A DNA stretch of 64,000 nucleotides. It comes from Sulfitobacter dubius (lineage in GTDB: Bacteria; Pseudomonadota; Alphaproteobacteria; Rhodobacterales; Rhodobacteraceae). Each line of letters begins with the position of its first letter. Position 1 is the first letter of the stretch. The notes beneath the pieces were generated by a model. The model ran no database searches and had not been told where the DNA came from. It worked only from the letters and a program-made list of their open reading frames with translations. A program made the position numbers and the translations under genes. This document shows positions 45,411-54,382 of the stretch, piece by piece. The stretch spans positions 1,054,001 to 1,118,000 of the forward strand of contig NZ_FOPG01000001.1 of NCBI RefSeq assembly GCF_900113435.1. The letters run 5' to 3'.

Positions 45411-45668
45411 TTATTCGTCCAGATCCAGCGCCAGCGCATGAATGCGCCCCATCAGATCCGGCCCCAAGGCACTGTGCACCGCACGGTGCCGCGCCAGCCG
45501 GTTCTGACCCTTGAAACGCTCTGAGCGGATGCGCACGTTAAAGTGGCTTTCGCCCCCCTCTTGAAACCCGGCATGACCGCGATGGCTTTCGCTGTCATCC
45601 ACCACATCCAATTCTCGCGGCGCAAAAGCGGCTTCCAGCCGGTCTGAAATCTCTTGTGTTGTCGACAT
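45411..45668 (-). CDS. BolA family protein
   Basis: The 85-residue protein has the BolA fold: an N-terminal helix (ISDRLEAAFAPREL), SESHRGHAGFQEGGESHFNVRI and the conserved RERFKGQNRLARHRAVHSALG-type helix-turn-helix with the metal-ligand histidines (seen here as FKGQNRLARHRAVHSAL). BolA proteins pair with monothiol glutaredoxins in iron-sulfur cluster supply and iron sensing. The ATG at 45668 has GAGG eight bases upstream. It is divergent from the J-domain protein; this bolA, J-domain, cobS order is a common Rhodobacteraceae arrangement. Confidence 0.9.
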   Translation of the reverse strand: MSTTQEISDRLEAAFAPRELDVVDDSESHRGHAGFQEGGESHFNVRIRSERFKGQNRLARHRAVHSALGPDLMGRIHALALDLDE

Positions 45669-45745
45669 GTTTTTTACCTCGGCCCCCTTCAATCCTGCGA
45701 CGCAGGGTATATGGTGACCGGCCTGAGTCGGAAAGGTCTATCCAC

Positions 45746-46372
45746 ATGCCAAAAGCTGATCCCTTCGGATTCGACATGTCCGTGTCGTCCTCCAAAAAGA
45801 AAAACCCCCGCGGCCGCCGCGGCATGTCCGGTGCGTCAGAGACATCGACGCGCATCTGCGACCATGAAGGCTGCGATGAGCCGGGCAAGTTCCGCGCGCC
45901 CAAGGCCCCCGATGTGCTCGATGATTACTTCTGGTTCTGCCAGCAACACGTCCGCGAATACAACGCGAAGTGGAGCTTTTTCGACGGCACCACCGAGGCT
46001 GAGTTGAACGCGCAAATGTCCAAGGACAAGGTCTGGGAACGCGCCACCAAACCGCTGGGTGATCCCGAGCAGCGTGCATGGGCACGCCTTGGCATCGAAG
46101 ACCCGCATCAGGTTTTGGGCAAGAACGCGACCCAGAACCCCGGCAAGGGCCAGCAAGCGGGCCGCCGCCTGCCCCCGACCGAGCGCCGCGCGATCGAGAT
46201 TCTCGAAGCCAAGGACACTTGGACCAAACCCGAGGTGCGCAAAGCCTACAAAGCGCTGATCAAAGTGCTGCACCCCGATATGAATGGCGGCGACCGCAGT
46301 CAGGAAGAGCAGTTGCAACTGGTCGTCTGGGCATGGGACCAGATCAAAGGCAGCCGCAACTTCAAGGACTGA
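45746..46372 (+). CDS. J-domain (DnaJ-like) protein
   Basis: The 208-residue protein starts with a poorly structured basic region, has a Cys-rich central part (CDHEGCDEPGKF and FCQQHV, a possible zinc site), and a C-terminal J-domain with the HPD tripeptide (ALIKVLHPDMNGGDR). The HPD loop stimulates the ATPase of DnaK-type chaperones. The specific client is unknown. Start ATG 45746 is chosen; the frame can be extended upstream but into the bolA promoter. Confidence 0.82.
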   Translation: MPKADPFGFDMSVSSSKKKNPRGRRGMSGASETSTRICDHEGCDEPGKFRAPKAPDVLDDYFWFCQQHVREYNAKWSFFDGTTEAELNAQMSKDKVWERATKPLGDPEQRAWARLGIEDPHQVLGKNATQNPGKGQQAGRRLPPTERRAIEILEAKDTWTKPEVRKAYKALIKVLHPDMNGGDRSQEEQLQLVVWAWDQIKGSRNFKD

Positions 46373-46459
46373 TCCCGCCACCGGACCAGCGGCCGGGTGC
46401 GGATAATACCAGTTGCCCCCTTCCCCTTGCGGATATGCACGATATGTTGCACCAGATAC

Positions 46460-46481
46460 GCGCGCGGCCCCGACCGCGCGC
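46460..46481 (+). repeat. GC-rich hairpin in the cobS leader
   Basis: GCGCGCGG and CCGCGCGC form a perfect eight-base stem with loop CCCCGA, ending 22 bases before the cobS ATG. There is no T-run. It does not match a cobalamin riboswitch, whose conserved B12-box I could not find here. It could affect translation or mRNA stability of cobS. Confidence 0.55.
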
Positions 46482-46503
46482 CTAAGGAAAAGGATGACGA
46501 GCG

Positions 46504-47490
46504 ATGGCCGACGGTGCACTGGAACATGACATGAAACCCACCGAAGAACTCTCGGTGCGCGATGTCTTTGGCATCGACACCGATATGGTCGTCAAAGGGT
46601 TCCCGCAGCGCACCAGCCGCGTGCCGGACATCGACAGCACCTATAAGTTTGATCCTGACACCACGCTGGCGATCCTTGCGGGTTTCACCCACAACCGACG
46701 CGTCATGATCCAAGGCTACCACGGCACCGGCAAATCGACCCATATTGAACAGGTCGCCGCCCTGCTGAACTGGCCCACTGTGCGCGTCAACCTCGACAGC
46801 CACATCAGCCGGATCGACCTGATCGGCAAAGACGCGATCAAACTGCGCGACGGCAAACAGGTCACTGAATTCCACGAAGGCATCCTGCCTTGGGCGCTGC
46901 GCAACCCGACCGCGATTGTCTTTGACGAATATGACGCGGGCCGCGCCGATGTGATGTTCGTGATCCAGCGGGTGCTGGAGCATGACGGCAAGCTGACGCT
47001 GATGGATCAGAACGAGATCATCACCCCGCACCCCTATTTCCGCCTCTTCGCCACGGCCAACACCGTAGGTTTGGGCGATACCACCGGCCTTTACCACGGC
47101 ACCCAACAGATTAACCAAGCGCAGATGGACCGTTGGTCGCTTGTCGCTACACTGAACTACCTCAGCATCGACGCTGAAACCGCGATCGTGTTGTCCAAGA
47201 ACCCGCATTACAATACCGAGAAGGGCCGCAAGACCCTCAAGCAGATGGTCACCGTGGCCGATCTAACCCGGACCGCCTTTATGAATGGTGAACTGTCGAC
47301 GGTAATGAGCCCGCGTACTGTCATCGCATGGGCGCAGAACGCGGAAATCTTCCGTAACGTCGGCTATGCCTTCCGCCTGTCCTTCCTCAACAAATGTGAT
47401 GAGTTGGAGCGCCAGACCGTCGCGGAGTTCTACCAGCGTCTGTTTGACGAAGAACTGCCAGAAAGCGCGGCGAGCCTTAGCTTGGGTTAA
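46504..47490 (+). CDS. cobS: Cobaltochelatase subunit CobS
   Basis: CobS is the AAA+ subunit of the aerobic cobaltochelatase, which with CobT and CobN inserts cobalt into hydrogenobyrinic acid a,c-diamide for vitamin B12. The 328-residue protein has Walker [10 protein letters not shown] (residues 71-79) and Walker [11 protein letters not shown], followed by the sensor region [12 protein letters not shown]. CobT lies downstream beyond a divergent gene; cobN is not in this window. A terminator follows its stop. Confidence 0.94.
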   Translation: MADGALEHDMKPTEELSVRDVFGIDTDMVVKGFPQRTSRVPDIDSTYKFDPDTTLAILAGFTHNRRVMIQGYHGTGKSTHIEQVAALLNWPTVRVNLDSHISRIDLIGKDAIKLRDGKQVTEFHEGILPWALRNPTAIVFDEYDAGRADVMFVIQRVLEHDGKLTLMDQNEIITPHPYFRLFATANTVGLGDTTGLYHGTQQINQAQMDRWSLVATLNYLSIDAETAIVLSKNPHYNTEKGRKTLKQMVTVADLTRTAFMNGELSTVMSPRTVIAWAQNAEIFRNVGYAFRLSFLNKCDELERQTVAEFYQRLFDEELPESAASLSLG

Positions 47491-47516
47491 GGTAACCTTA
47501 CATTACAACATAAATA

Positions 47517-47541
47517 GGGGCGCTGATTTCAGCGCCCCTTT
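47517..47541 (+). terminator. Rho-independent terminator after cobS
   Basis: GGGGCGCTG pairs with CAGCGCCCC around an ATTT loop, then TTTG. It begins 27 bases after the cobS stop and also lies after the convergent PRC-barrel gene end, so it may serve both directions. The tail is short but the stem is strong. Confidence 0.75.
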
Positions 47542-47565
47542 GCATATCTATACTGTAGTCTTGGC

Positions 47566-48330
47566 TTAATTCACCGGCTCGGCGGTGCCAGCTTCTGGGA
47601 CCACTGCGGGATCTTCAGTCGCTTGGCTTGCGGCCTCCATATCCTGAGCTGTCACGAAGGCTTCGGCAGCTTCCAGATCAGCCTTCGTGGCCGAGGACAC
47701 AAGTCGCAAAGTGCCGGATTCGTCAGTCATGGTGGACAGGCTGTCCATCTCAACCGCGACCCATTTCTCGCCCATGCCGAGGAATCCGCCGACACCGATC
47801 ACGACACCTTCGACGGTGCCATCAAGATTGACAATCAGGTCGTCAACATCACCAATCGACTCGCCCGCGTCAGAGTATACACTGCTGCCGATGAGATCAT
47901 CGGCAAGGATAGTGTTCTCACTCTGCATGGTGATCTGGCCTTCGACAGGCTTCACCGGCTCTTCGGCAGGGGCTGCATCGGCGGGGGCTTCGGCCATCGC
48001 GTCGGGCGCAGTGTCGTCAGCCATCGGCGTTTCTGCGGTATCAGTCATCGATGTCGCGTCAGAGCCTTCAGCGGCTTCGGTATCGCCTTCTGGGGCCATA
48101 TCAGTCGCCGGTGCCTCTGCCGTATCGTTCATCTCTTCTGCGGCTGTGTCATCCGTTGCCGTATCGCTTGCAGCATCGGTATCAGTCATCGGCGCTTGCT
48201 CGGTGCTCTCTTCTTGCGCGGGCTCTGTCATCGGCTCCGTCGCCGTGTCCTGCGCGGCAAGGGCCAGCGGGGTCGCACTTAAAACGGTGACCAGCGCGAG
48301 GCGGCTGGCATGTTGCATAAGATTGGTCAT
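47566..48330 (-). CDS. Periplasmic PRC-barrel protein with acidic low-complexity region
   Basis: The 254-residue protein has an N-terminal signal sequence (MTNLMQHASRLALVTVLSATPLALAA), then about 105 residues rich in Asp, Glu, Ala and Thr (for example EEMNDTAEAPATDMAPEGD), and a C-terminal PRC-barrel domain: LIGSSVYSDAGESIGDVDDLIVN and EGVVIGVGGFLGMGEKWVAVEM. PRC-barrel modules are found in ribosome maturation, photosynthetic and envelope proteins; the role is open. The strong AGGAGGA ribosome site precedes ATG 48330. It lies between cobS and cobT on the opposite strand. Confidence 0.85.
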   Translation of the reverse strand: MTNLMQHASRLALVTVLSATPLALAAQDTATEPMTEPAQEESTEQAPMTDTDAASDTATDDTAAEEMNDTAEAPATDMAPEGDTEAAEGSDATSMTDTAETPMADDTAPDAMAEAPADAAPAEEPVKPVEGQITMQSENTILADDLIGSSVYSDAGESIGDVDDLIVNLDGTVEGVVIGVGGFLGMGEKWVAVEMDSLSTMTDESGTLRLVSSATKADLEAAEAFVTAQDMEAASQATEDPAVVPEAGTAEPVN

Positions 48331-48545
48331 TGTTCTTCCTCCTAATAAACAAGACGCGGCGGTGCCCGATCTCAGAGAGGCATCATTGCGTCGATGTGAT
48401 TGGGAAATGCCCAAACAGGCATGGGGGTTCCCGCCTAGCGTGAACTATGGGCGGGAATTGGCGCATGGACAGGGCGTCCTGCCCCTTTGACCCTCCTGCG
48501 AAAACCTGCCAAACCTCATGCCATAGCTGACAGAGGCATGGGCTC

Positions 48546-50420
48546 ATGAAGAAATCCGACAACCCCGCTGACGCGTTCAAAAAGGCCCTCGCTGAGGCGA
48601 CCAAGGTCATGGCCGATGACGCCGAGCTGAACGTCAGCTATTCCGTTGATCCGTCAGGGCTTTCCGGTGACGCGATGCGCCTGCCACAGGTCAGCCGCCG
48701 GATGACCCGCGAAGAGGTTTTGCTGGCCCGCGGCACCGCCGATGCGCTGGCGCTGAACCGCCGCTATCATGATGAAGCAACCCATGCCCGCTATGCGCCC
48801 CAAGGCGACATGGCGCGCGAGCTGTATGAGGCGATGGAAACCGCGCGTTGCGAGGCGATGGGCGCGCGCGACATGCCCGGCACAGCGGGCAATATCGACG
48901 TAAAGATCAAACATGACGCGCTGCGCAAGGGCTACGATCAGGCCAAACAAGCCAGCGACGTGCCGCTTTCGGTCGCCGCGGGCTATATGGTGCGCCATCT
49001 CGCCACCGGGCGACCGCTGCCCCCCGGGGCCGAGAATGCCATGGAGCTTTGGCGCGGCTTTATTGAGGATCAGGCCGGAGGCACCTTGGAGGGGCTCGAC
49101 GGCAGCCTCGCCGATCAGGCCGATTTTGCACGGCTGGCACGTAAAATGATTTCCGATCTTGGCTATGGCGACCAATTGGGCGACGACCCGGACAGCCAAG
49201 ACGATGAGCAAGAGGATCAAGCCGAGGAAGGTGCAGAGGAGGAGCAAGACCCCGACAGCACCGGTCAAGACGATCAGGACGAGGAAGAGGCCGAAGGCAC
49301 GCCCGAAAACAGCCAAGAGCAGCAGCAGGACGAAAGTCAGGCGCAGGTCTCGATGGATGACGAGGCGGATCAGGAATTGGGCGACGAGGCCGATATGCCC
49401 GAGGGCGACGCGCCCATGGACCCGCCACCCCCACCGCCTGTATCCGATGCCGACCCGGAGTACCGCGTCTATCTGGGCGAGCATGATGAGGTGATCGGGG
49501 CCGAGGAACTGGCCGAGCCGATCGAATTGGAACGCCTGCGTGCCTATCTGGATCAGCAGTTGGAGCCGCTGAAGGGTGCGGTGGGCCGGCTGGCCAACAA
49601 GTTACAACGCCGTCTGCAAGCGCAGCAGAACCGTTCGTGGGAGTTCGACCTAGAAGAAGGCACGCTGGACGCGGGCCGTCTGGCGCGGGTCGTGGCCAAC
49701 CCCACCACGCCGCTCAGCTTCAAGGTTGAGAAGGACACCGAATTCCGCGACACCGTGGTGACGCTGCTGCTGGACAACTCCGGCTCTATGCGCGGGCGGC
49801 CCATCTCCATCGCTGCGATCTGCGCCGACGTCTTGGCGCGGACCTTGGAGCGCTGCAATGTGAAGGTCGAGATCCTCGGCTTTACCACCCGTGCGTGGAA
49901 GGGCGGTCAGGCCCGCGAAGCGTGGCTAAATGACGGACGCCCCGCGCAGCCCGGACGACTGAATGATCTGCGGCACATTATCTATAAATCCGCCGATGCC
50001 CCTTGGCGGCGGACCCGCGACCACCTTGGTCTGATGATGAAAGAGGGTCTGCTGAAAGAGAATATCGACGGCGAGGCGCTGGAATGGGCGCACCGTCGCA
50101 TGTTGGCACGGCATGAGGCGCGCAAGATCCTGATGGTGATTTCAGACGGTGCGCCGGTGGATGACAGCACGCTGTCGGTGAACCCGGCCAACTATCTGGA
50201 AAAGCACCTGCGGGACGTGATCGCGATGGTCGAAAAACGCCGCGCGGTGGAACTGCTGGCGATTGGCATCGGCCATGATGTGACGCGATATTACGACCGC
50301 GCGGTGACGATTACGGATGTGGATCAGCTTGCCGGAGCGATGACCGAGCAGCTTGCCGCGCTTTTTGACAGTGATCCGCGGAAACGGGCGCGTGTCATGG
50401 GCATGCGTCGCGTGGGCTGA
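48546..50420 (+). CDS. cobT: Cobaltochelatase subunit CobT
   Basis: CobT forms the ring complex with CobS. The 624-residue protein has a conserved N-terminal helical domain, an acidic linker (about residues 218-290, runs of Asp/Glu/Gln), and a C-terminal von Willebrand A domain with the metal-ion site [11 protein letters not shown] near residue 408, followed by [16 protein letters not shown]. The domain order matches the family. Length is normal. Confidence 0.95.
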   Translation: MKKSDNPADAFKKALAEATKVMADDAELNVSYSVDPSGLSGDAMRLPQVSRRMTREEVLLARGTADALALNRRYHDEATHARYAPQGDMARELYEAMETARCEAMGARDMPGTAGNIDVKIKHDALRKGYDQAKQASDVPLSVAAGYMVRHLATGRPLPPGAENAMELWRGFIEDQAGGTLEGLDGSLADQADFARLARKMISDLGYGDQLGDDPDSQDDEQEDQAEEGAEEEQDPDSTGQDDQDEEEAEGTPENSQEQQQDESQAQVSMDDEADQELGDEADMPEGDAPMDPPPPPPVSDADPEYRVYLGEHDEVIGAEELAEPIELERLRAYLDQQLEPLKGAVGRLANKLQRRLQAQQNRSWEFDLEEGTLDAGRLARVVANPTTPLSFKVEKDTEFRDTVVTLLLDNSGSMRGRPISIAAICADVLARTLERCNVKVEILGFTTRAWKGGQAREAWLNDGRPAQPGRLNDLRHIIYKSADAPWRRTRDHLGLMMKEGLLKENIDGEALEWAHRRMLARHEARKILMVISDGAPVDDSTLSVNPANYLEKHLRDVIAMVEKRRAVELLAIGIGHDVTRYYDRAVTITDVDQLAGAMTEQLAALFDSDPRKRARVMGMRRVG

Positions 50421-50459
50421 GCCGTCGGACGGTATTTGAAAAGGATGAAGGAGGGGCGT

Positions 50460-52250
50460 GTGTTCCAGAGTTTCGAGGTCACCGCGCGTCCGGAACAGGG
50501 TCCCCTGCGTTTGGCGGCGCTGCGTGCAGAATTGGTCCGGGCAGGCTTGGACGGGTTCTTGGTCCCGCGTGCCGACGCGCATCAAGGGGAATATGTCGCC
50601 CCGCGTGATGACCGTTTGGCGTGGCTGACGGGGTTTACGGGCTCTGCCGGGTTTTGTGCAGCACTGCGGGACGTTGCGGGGGTCTTTATCGACGGGCGCT
50701 ATCGCACGCAGGTCAAGGCGCAGGTGGCGGAGGTTTTTACGCCTGTGCCTTGGCCCGAGGTGTCTTTGGCCGATTGGTTGAAGGACCAGCTGCCTGAGGG
50801 CGGTGTGATTGGTTTTGATCCGTGGCTGCATACGCCCGCCCAGATCGCTGGGCTGGAAGAGACGCTGGCGGGCTCGGGTATCGAGATGCGGCGCGTGGAC
50901 AATATGGTGGATCGCATTTGGGACGATCAGCCCGACGCACCGATGGCAGTAGCGGCGGCGCATCCTATGGAGTTTGCCGGGGAGAGCCATGAGGCTAAGC
51001 GTCAGCGCTTGGCGGTGCAATTGCGTGAAGCGGGGCAGAAAGCGGCACTGATCACGCTGCCCGACAGCCACAACTGGTTGCTTAACATTCGCGGGCAGGA
51101 CATTCCGCGCAATCCGGTGGCACATGGGTTTGCTGTGCTGCATGACGATGCGCGCGTTGATCTGTTTATGGCGGCGGAAAAACTGACCGTCTTGACCGAT
51201 CATCTGGGGCCGCACGTAATGCAGCGTGATCCTGCTGATTTGTCCGATTATCTGCGCGAGCTGGAGGGCCCGGTGCGGCTTGATCGACAGTCGGCTCCGG
51301 TATTGTTTGCCGAGCTGCTGGGGGGCCGTGCTGAGGCAGGAGAAGACCCATGCGCTTTGCCCAAGGCCTGCAAAAATGAGGCCGAGATTACCGGAGCCGC
51401 TGAGGCGCATCTGCGTGACGGGGCAGCAGTGGTGGAGTTGCTGGCGTGGCTGGATGCGCAAGAACCGGGAACCGTCACGGAGACCGAGGTGGTGCGCCAG
51501 TTGGAAGAGCTGCGCCGCCGAGATCCTTCCTTGCGCGATATCAGTTTTGAGACGATCTCTGGCACCGGGCCAAACGGGGCGATCATCCATTACCGGGTGA
51601 ATGAGGAAACCGACAGCCTGCTGCAGGACGGACATCTTTTGGTGCTCGACAGTGGCGGTCAGTACCTTGACGGGACCACGGATATCACCCGGACCATTGC
51701 CATCGGCAGCCCCGATCAGGACGCGCGCAGCGCCTTTACGCGAGTGCTGTCGGGCATGATCGCCATGAGCCGTCTGCGGTGGCCGCGCGGGCTGGCCGGG
51801 CGGGATATCGAGATGCTCGGGCGTCTGCCGCTTTGGATGGCGGGGCAGGATTTTGATCATGGTCTGGGGCATGGCGTTGGCGCTTACCTGTCGGTGCATG
51901 AGGGGCCGCAGCGGCTGAGCCGGATGAGCCATGTGCCGCTGGAGCCCGGTATGATCCTTAGCAATGAACCGGGCTATTACCGGGAGGGAGCTTTTGGCAT
52001 TCGCATCGAGAACCTGCTGGTGGTGCAGGAGGCGCCCGCCCTGCCCGGCGGTGACGCGCATCGCAAAATGCTGGATTGGCGCACGTTGACGCTTGTGCCG
52101 ATTGATCGGCGCTTAATCGATATCAAGGCGCTGAGCCCCGAGGCACGCGATTGGTTGAACGCCTATCACCGCGACGTTGCGGAAAAGATCGGGCCGCGGG
52201 TATCACCTGTTACAAAACTGTGGTTGGATGCGGCAACGGCGCCGCTATGA
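50460..52250 (+). CDS. Xaa-Pro aminopeptidase (M24B, aminopeptidase P)
   Basis: The 596-residue enzyme cleaves N-terminal residues before proline. The creatinase-like N-terminal domain (ADAHQGEYVAPRDDRLAWLTGFTGSAG) precedes an M24 pita-bread catalytic domain. The metal ligands are seen in LDSGGQYLDGTTDITRT (two Asp), GHGVGAYLSVHEGP, LSNEPGYY and FGIRIENLLV. The start is GTG 50460, with AAGGAGG five to six bases upstream; the upstream ATG 50445 and TTG 50436 have none. Length fits the long three-domain form. It follows cobT by 39 bases. Confidence 0.92.
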   Translation: MFQSFEVTARPEQGPLRLAALRAELVRAGLDGFLVPRADAHQGEYVAPRDDRLAWLTGFTGSAGFCAALRDVAGVFIDGRYRTQVKAQVAEVFTPVPWPEVSLADWLKDQLPEGGVIGFDPWLHTPAQIAGLEETLAGSGIEMRRVDNMVDRIWDDQPDAPMAVAAAHPMEFAGESHEAKRQRLAVQLREAGQKAALITLPDSHNWLLNIRGQDIPRNPVAHGFAVLHDDARVDLFMAAEKLTVLTDHLGPHVMQRDPADLSDYLRELEGPVRLDRQSAPVLFAELLGGRAEAGEDPCALPKACKNEAEITGAAEAHLRDGAAVVELLAWLDAQEPGTVTETEVVRQLEELRRRDPSLRDISFETISGTGPNGAIIHYRVNEETDSLLQDGHLLVLDSGGQYLDGTTDITRTIAIGSPDQDARSAFTRVLSGMIAMSRLRWPRGLAGRDIEMLGRLPLWMAGQDFDHGLGHGVGAYLSVHEGPQRLSRMSHVPLEPGMILSNEPGYYREGAFGIRIENLLVVQEAPALPGGDAHRKMLDWRTLTLVPIDRRLIDIKALSPEARDWLNAYHRDVAEKIGPRVSPVTKLWLDAATAPL

Positions 52251-52282
52251 GCGTCCGATTTCAGTAAAAAGGGGGGTACGGC

Positions 52283-52627
52283 ATGTCCGACCATATTACG
52301 ATCACTCCGGCCCAAGGCACATGGGTTGTCCGCGCTGGCGGGGCAGTGCTGGGTGAGAGCACAGGCGCGCTGGAACTGCGCGAGGGGGACTATCCCCCGG
52401 TGATCTATTTCCCGCGTGGTGATATCGCAATGGCCTTCCTTGATGGTACAGATAAGACCACCCATTGCCCCCATAAGGGCGAGGCCAGCTATTTCTCGGT
52501 CGTGACTAAAAGCCGCACCTTGGAAGATGCCGTCTGGTCTTACGAAGACCCCAAAGAGGATGTGGCGGCGATCAAGGGCTATCTGGCTTTCACCCCAATG
52601 GAAGAAATCGCCATCGAACGTATCTGA
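52283..52627 (+). CDS. DUF427 domain protein
   Basis: The 114-residue protein is a single DUF427 domain, a small beta-rich fold: ITPAQGTWVVRAGGAVLGES, VIYFPRGDIAMAFLDGTDKTTHCPHKGEASYF, and DAVWSYEDPKEDVAAIKGYLAF. The Cys/His-rich CPHKG segment is typical. The function is unknown. It follows the aminopeptidase by 32 bases and converges on the CLC gene with 7 bases between stops. Confidence 0.85.
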   Translation: MSDHITITPAQGTWVVRAGGAVLGESTGALELREGDYPPVIYFPRGDIAMAFLDGTDKTTHCPHKGEASYFSVVTKSRTLEDAVWSYEDPKEDVAAIKGYLAFTPMEEIAIERI

Positions 52628-52634
52628 GCGCGGC

Positions 52635-54320
52635 TCAGGAATGCTCCTCTGCCGCGGTGGCGGCGAGGGCGCGGTTATAGGCCTTCAGCGCATCGACGTG
52701 GAACAGAGCGCCCAGCAGTTCGGGCGGCGCATCGGCGCTGAGGGTAACCACCGGGATGAAATTGGAATGCGTCTGGTCGAACAGCGGCAGAGCGGCCTCA
52801 AGCGTGGCGCTGCCGTCGATATAGGTGCCCTTGTCAATCAAATCCCAACAGGCGTCTTCTGAGGCGGCGTCCTCGTCATCCGGGCGGCGCATGATCCGAC
52901 CCACCATAAACATCGACAGCAGATAGGCCTGTGGCCCCGCCGCCAGATGGATGCCGCGACGTTCCATCTGGGTAAGGAAAAACGAGCGATCCACCAGCTT
53001 TGACGCCAGTGCGGTCGACATGCTGACGGCGACCATCACGGCGAGGCCGGTCTGCCAGTCTCCGGTCATTTCAAAGACGATGAGCGTGGTCGATATCGGT
53101 GCGCCAAGCACGGCGGCGGCAACGGCCCCCATGCCCGCCAGCGCGTAAAGCGAGGAAGAGCCGGAGATCTCGGGGAACACGCCAGTCGCGATCAAGCCAA
53201 AGGCCAGCCCGGTGAGCGCGCCCACCATCAGCGAGGGCGAAAAGACGCCGCCCCCCATGCGCCCGCCCAACGTGATCGCCACGGCAGCGACCTTGAGCAC
53301 AGCAAAGATAATCACCTCATGCAGGACCAATTCGCCCACCAGTGCACGGGACGTCGTCTCATAACCGACGCCGATAATATGCGGGAACCAAAGCGCAATA
53401 ATCCCAAGAATCGCGCCCGCCACCGCTGGGCGTAGCCAACGCGCCAGACCGGTGCGGGCCTGTAGATAGTTGCCGAAATCTTCGGCCCAAAAGATCGAGC
53501 GCATGAGCACGACAGAGACCAAGCCGCAGGTCAGCCCCAGCAGCAGGAAAGCAGGCAGTTCGACGTAGAATTGCACATCCCCAAGGCTGGGCAAGACGAA
53601 CTCGGTCAGCCCGCCGAACTCTAGCCGGTTGATTACCGTGCCTGCCGCCGAAGCGATCACGATGGGCGCGAAGGCATGGACTGCGAAGTGCCGCAGCACG
53701 ACTTCAAGCGCAAAAAGCGCCCCGGCGATGGGGGCGTTGAAGCTCGCGGAAACCGCCGCCGCCACCGCGCAGCCCAACAGATCACGACCGGTGATTCCAT
53801 CGGCCTTGATAAAGCGGCTGACCTTGGTCGAGATTACAGCGGCCAGATGCACCACCGGCCCTTCGCGGCCTGATGAGCCGCCCGTCGAGAGGGTGATGAG
53901 CGAGGCCAGTGCCGAGGCCACCCCGGCGCGTGTTTCGACCCGACCGTCGTGCAAGGCGGCCCCGAGGATCACATCGCCGACGCTGCGGGCACGCCCGTCG
54001 CGGGTAAAGCGGTGCAGGATCAACCCAACAAGCAGCCCGCCCAACGTCGGGATCAGCACCACCCAATACCACGGCAACCCGGCGAGAAAGCTGTGCAAGA
54101 ATTGCACGTCGTCCGTACCGTAAAGCGTGGCCTGTAACCAGTTGATCCCTTTGCGAAAGAACAAGGCCGCGAAGCCCGCCGCAATGCCCACCAACAACGC
54201 GATGAACCAAAAGGTGATCTTGCCCGGCCCCCGGGTGCGCAGCACCGTCCAGCCCTGTTTGCAGCCGCCGAGCGCCTGATGCAGTTGTTGGGAAAAGAAT
54301 GCGTTATCTTGCGGAGGCAT
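52635..54320 (-). CDS. CLC-type chloride channel/transporter with C-terminal CBS region
   Basis: The 561-residue membrane protein has the CLC signatures: GGSSGREGP with the gating Glu (E153), GGGVFSPS near residue 355 and AGMGAVAAAVLGAP. A cytoplasmic tail of about 95 residues contains a CBS-like half (DGSATLEAALPLFDQTHSNFIPVV). At the position of the intracellular proton glutamate of E. coli ClcA (E203), the segment AGALFALEVVLRHF has Val207 after Glu206, as in eukaryotic channel-type CLCs. Its leader has a short direct repeat, TTGGACC-AG-TTGGACC (plus strand). Confidence 0.92.
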   Translation of the reverse strand: MPPQDNAFFSQQLHQALGGCKQGWTVLRTRGPGKITFWFIALLVGIAAGFAALFFRKGINWLQATLYGTDDVQFLHSFLAGLPWYWVVLIPTLGGLLVGLILHRFTRDGRARSVGDVILGAALHDGRVETRAGVASALASLITLSTGGSSGREGPVVHLAAVISTKVSRFIKADGITGRDLLGCAVAAAVSASFNAPIAGALFALEVVLRHFAVHAFAPIVIASAAGTVINRLEFGGLTEFVLPSLGDVQFYVELPAFLLLGLTCGLVSVVLMRSIFWAEDFGNYLQARTGLARWLRPAVAGAILGIIALWFPHIIGVGYETTSRALVGELVLHEVIIFAVLKVAAVAITLGGRMGGGVFSPSLMVGALTGLAFGLIATGVFPEISGSSSLYALAGMGAVAAAVLGAPISTTLIVFEMTGDWQTGLAVMVAVSMSTALASKLVDRSFFLTQMERRGIHLAAGPQAYLLSMFMVGRIMRRPDDEDAASEDACWDLIDKGTYIDGSATLEAALPLFDQTHSNFIPVVTLSADAPPELLGALFHVDALKAYNRALAATAAEEHS

Positions 54321-54382
54321 GGGACTTGGACCAGTTGGACCCTTTCTGTCTAGGGCAAGCTGACCTTGGGTAAAACCGCCAT

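Noticed and set aside
46373..46503. A possible cobalamin riboswitch before cobS.
   Set aside because: I could not find a B12-box or the expected size; only a simple GC hairpin is visible.
50142..52061. A long open frame of over 600 codons on the minus strand.
   Set aside because: It lies entirely opposite the cobT end and aminopeptidase P, shows no family motifs, and results from high GC on the other strand.
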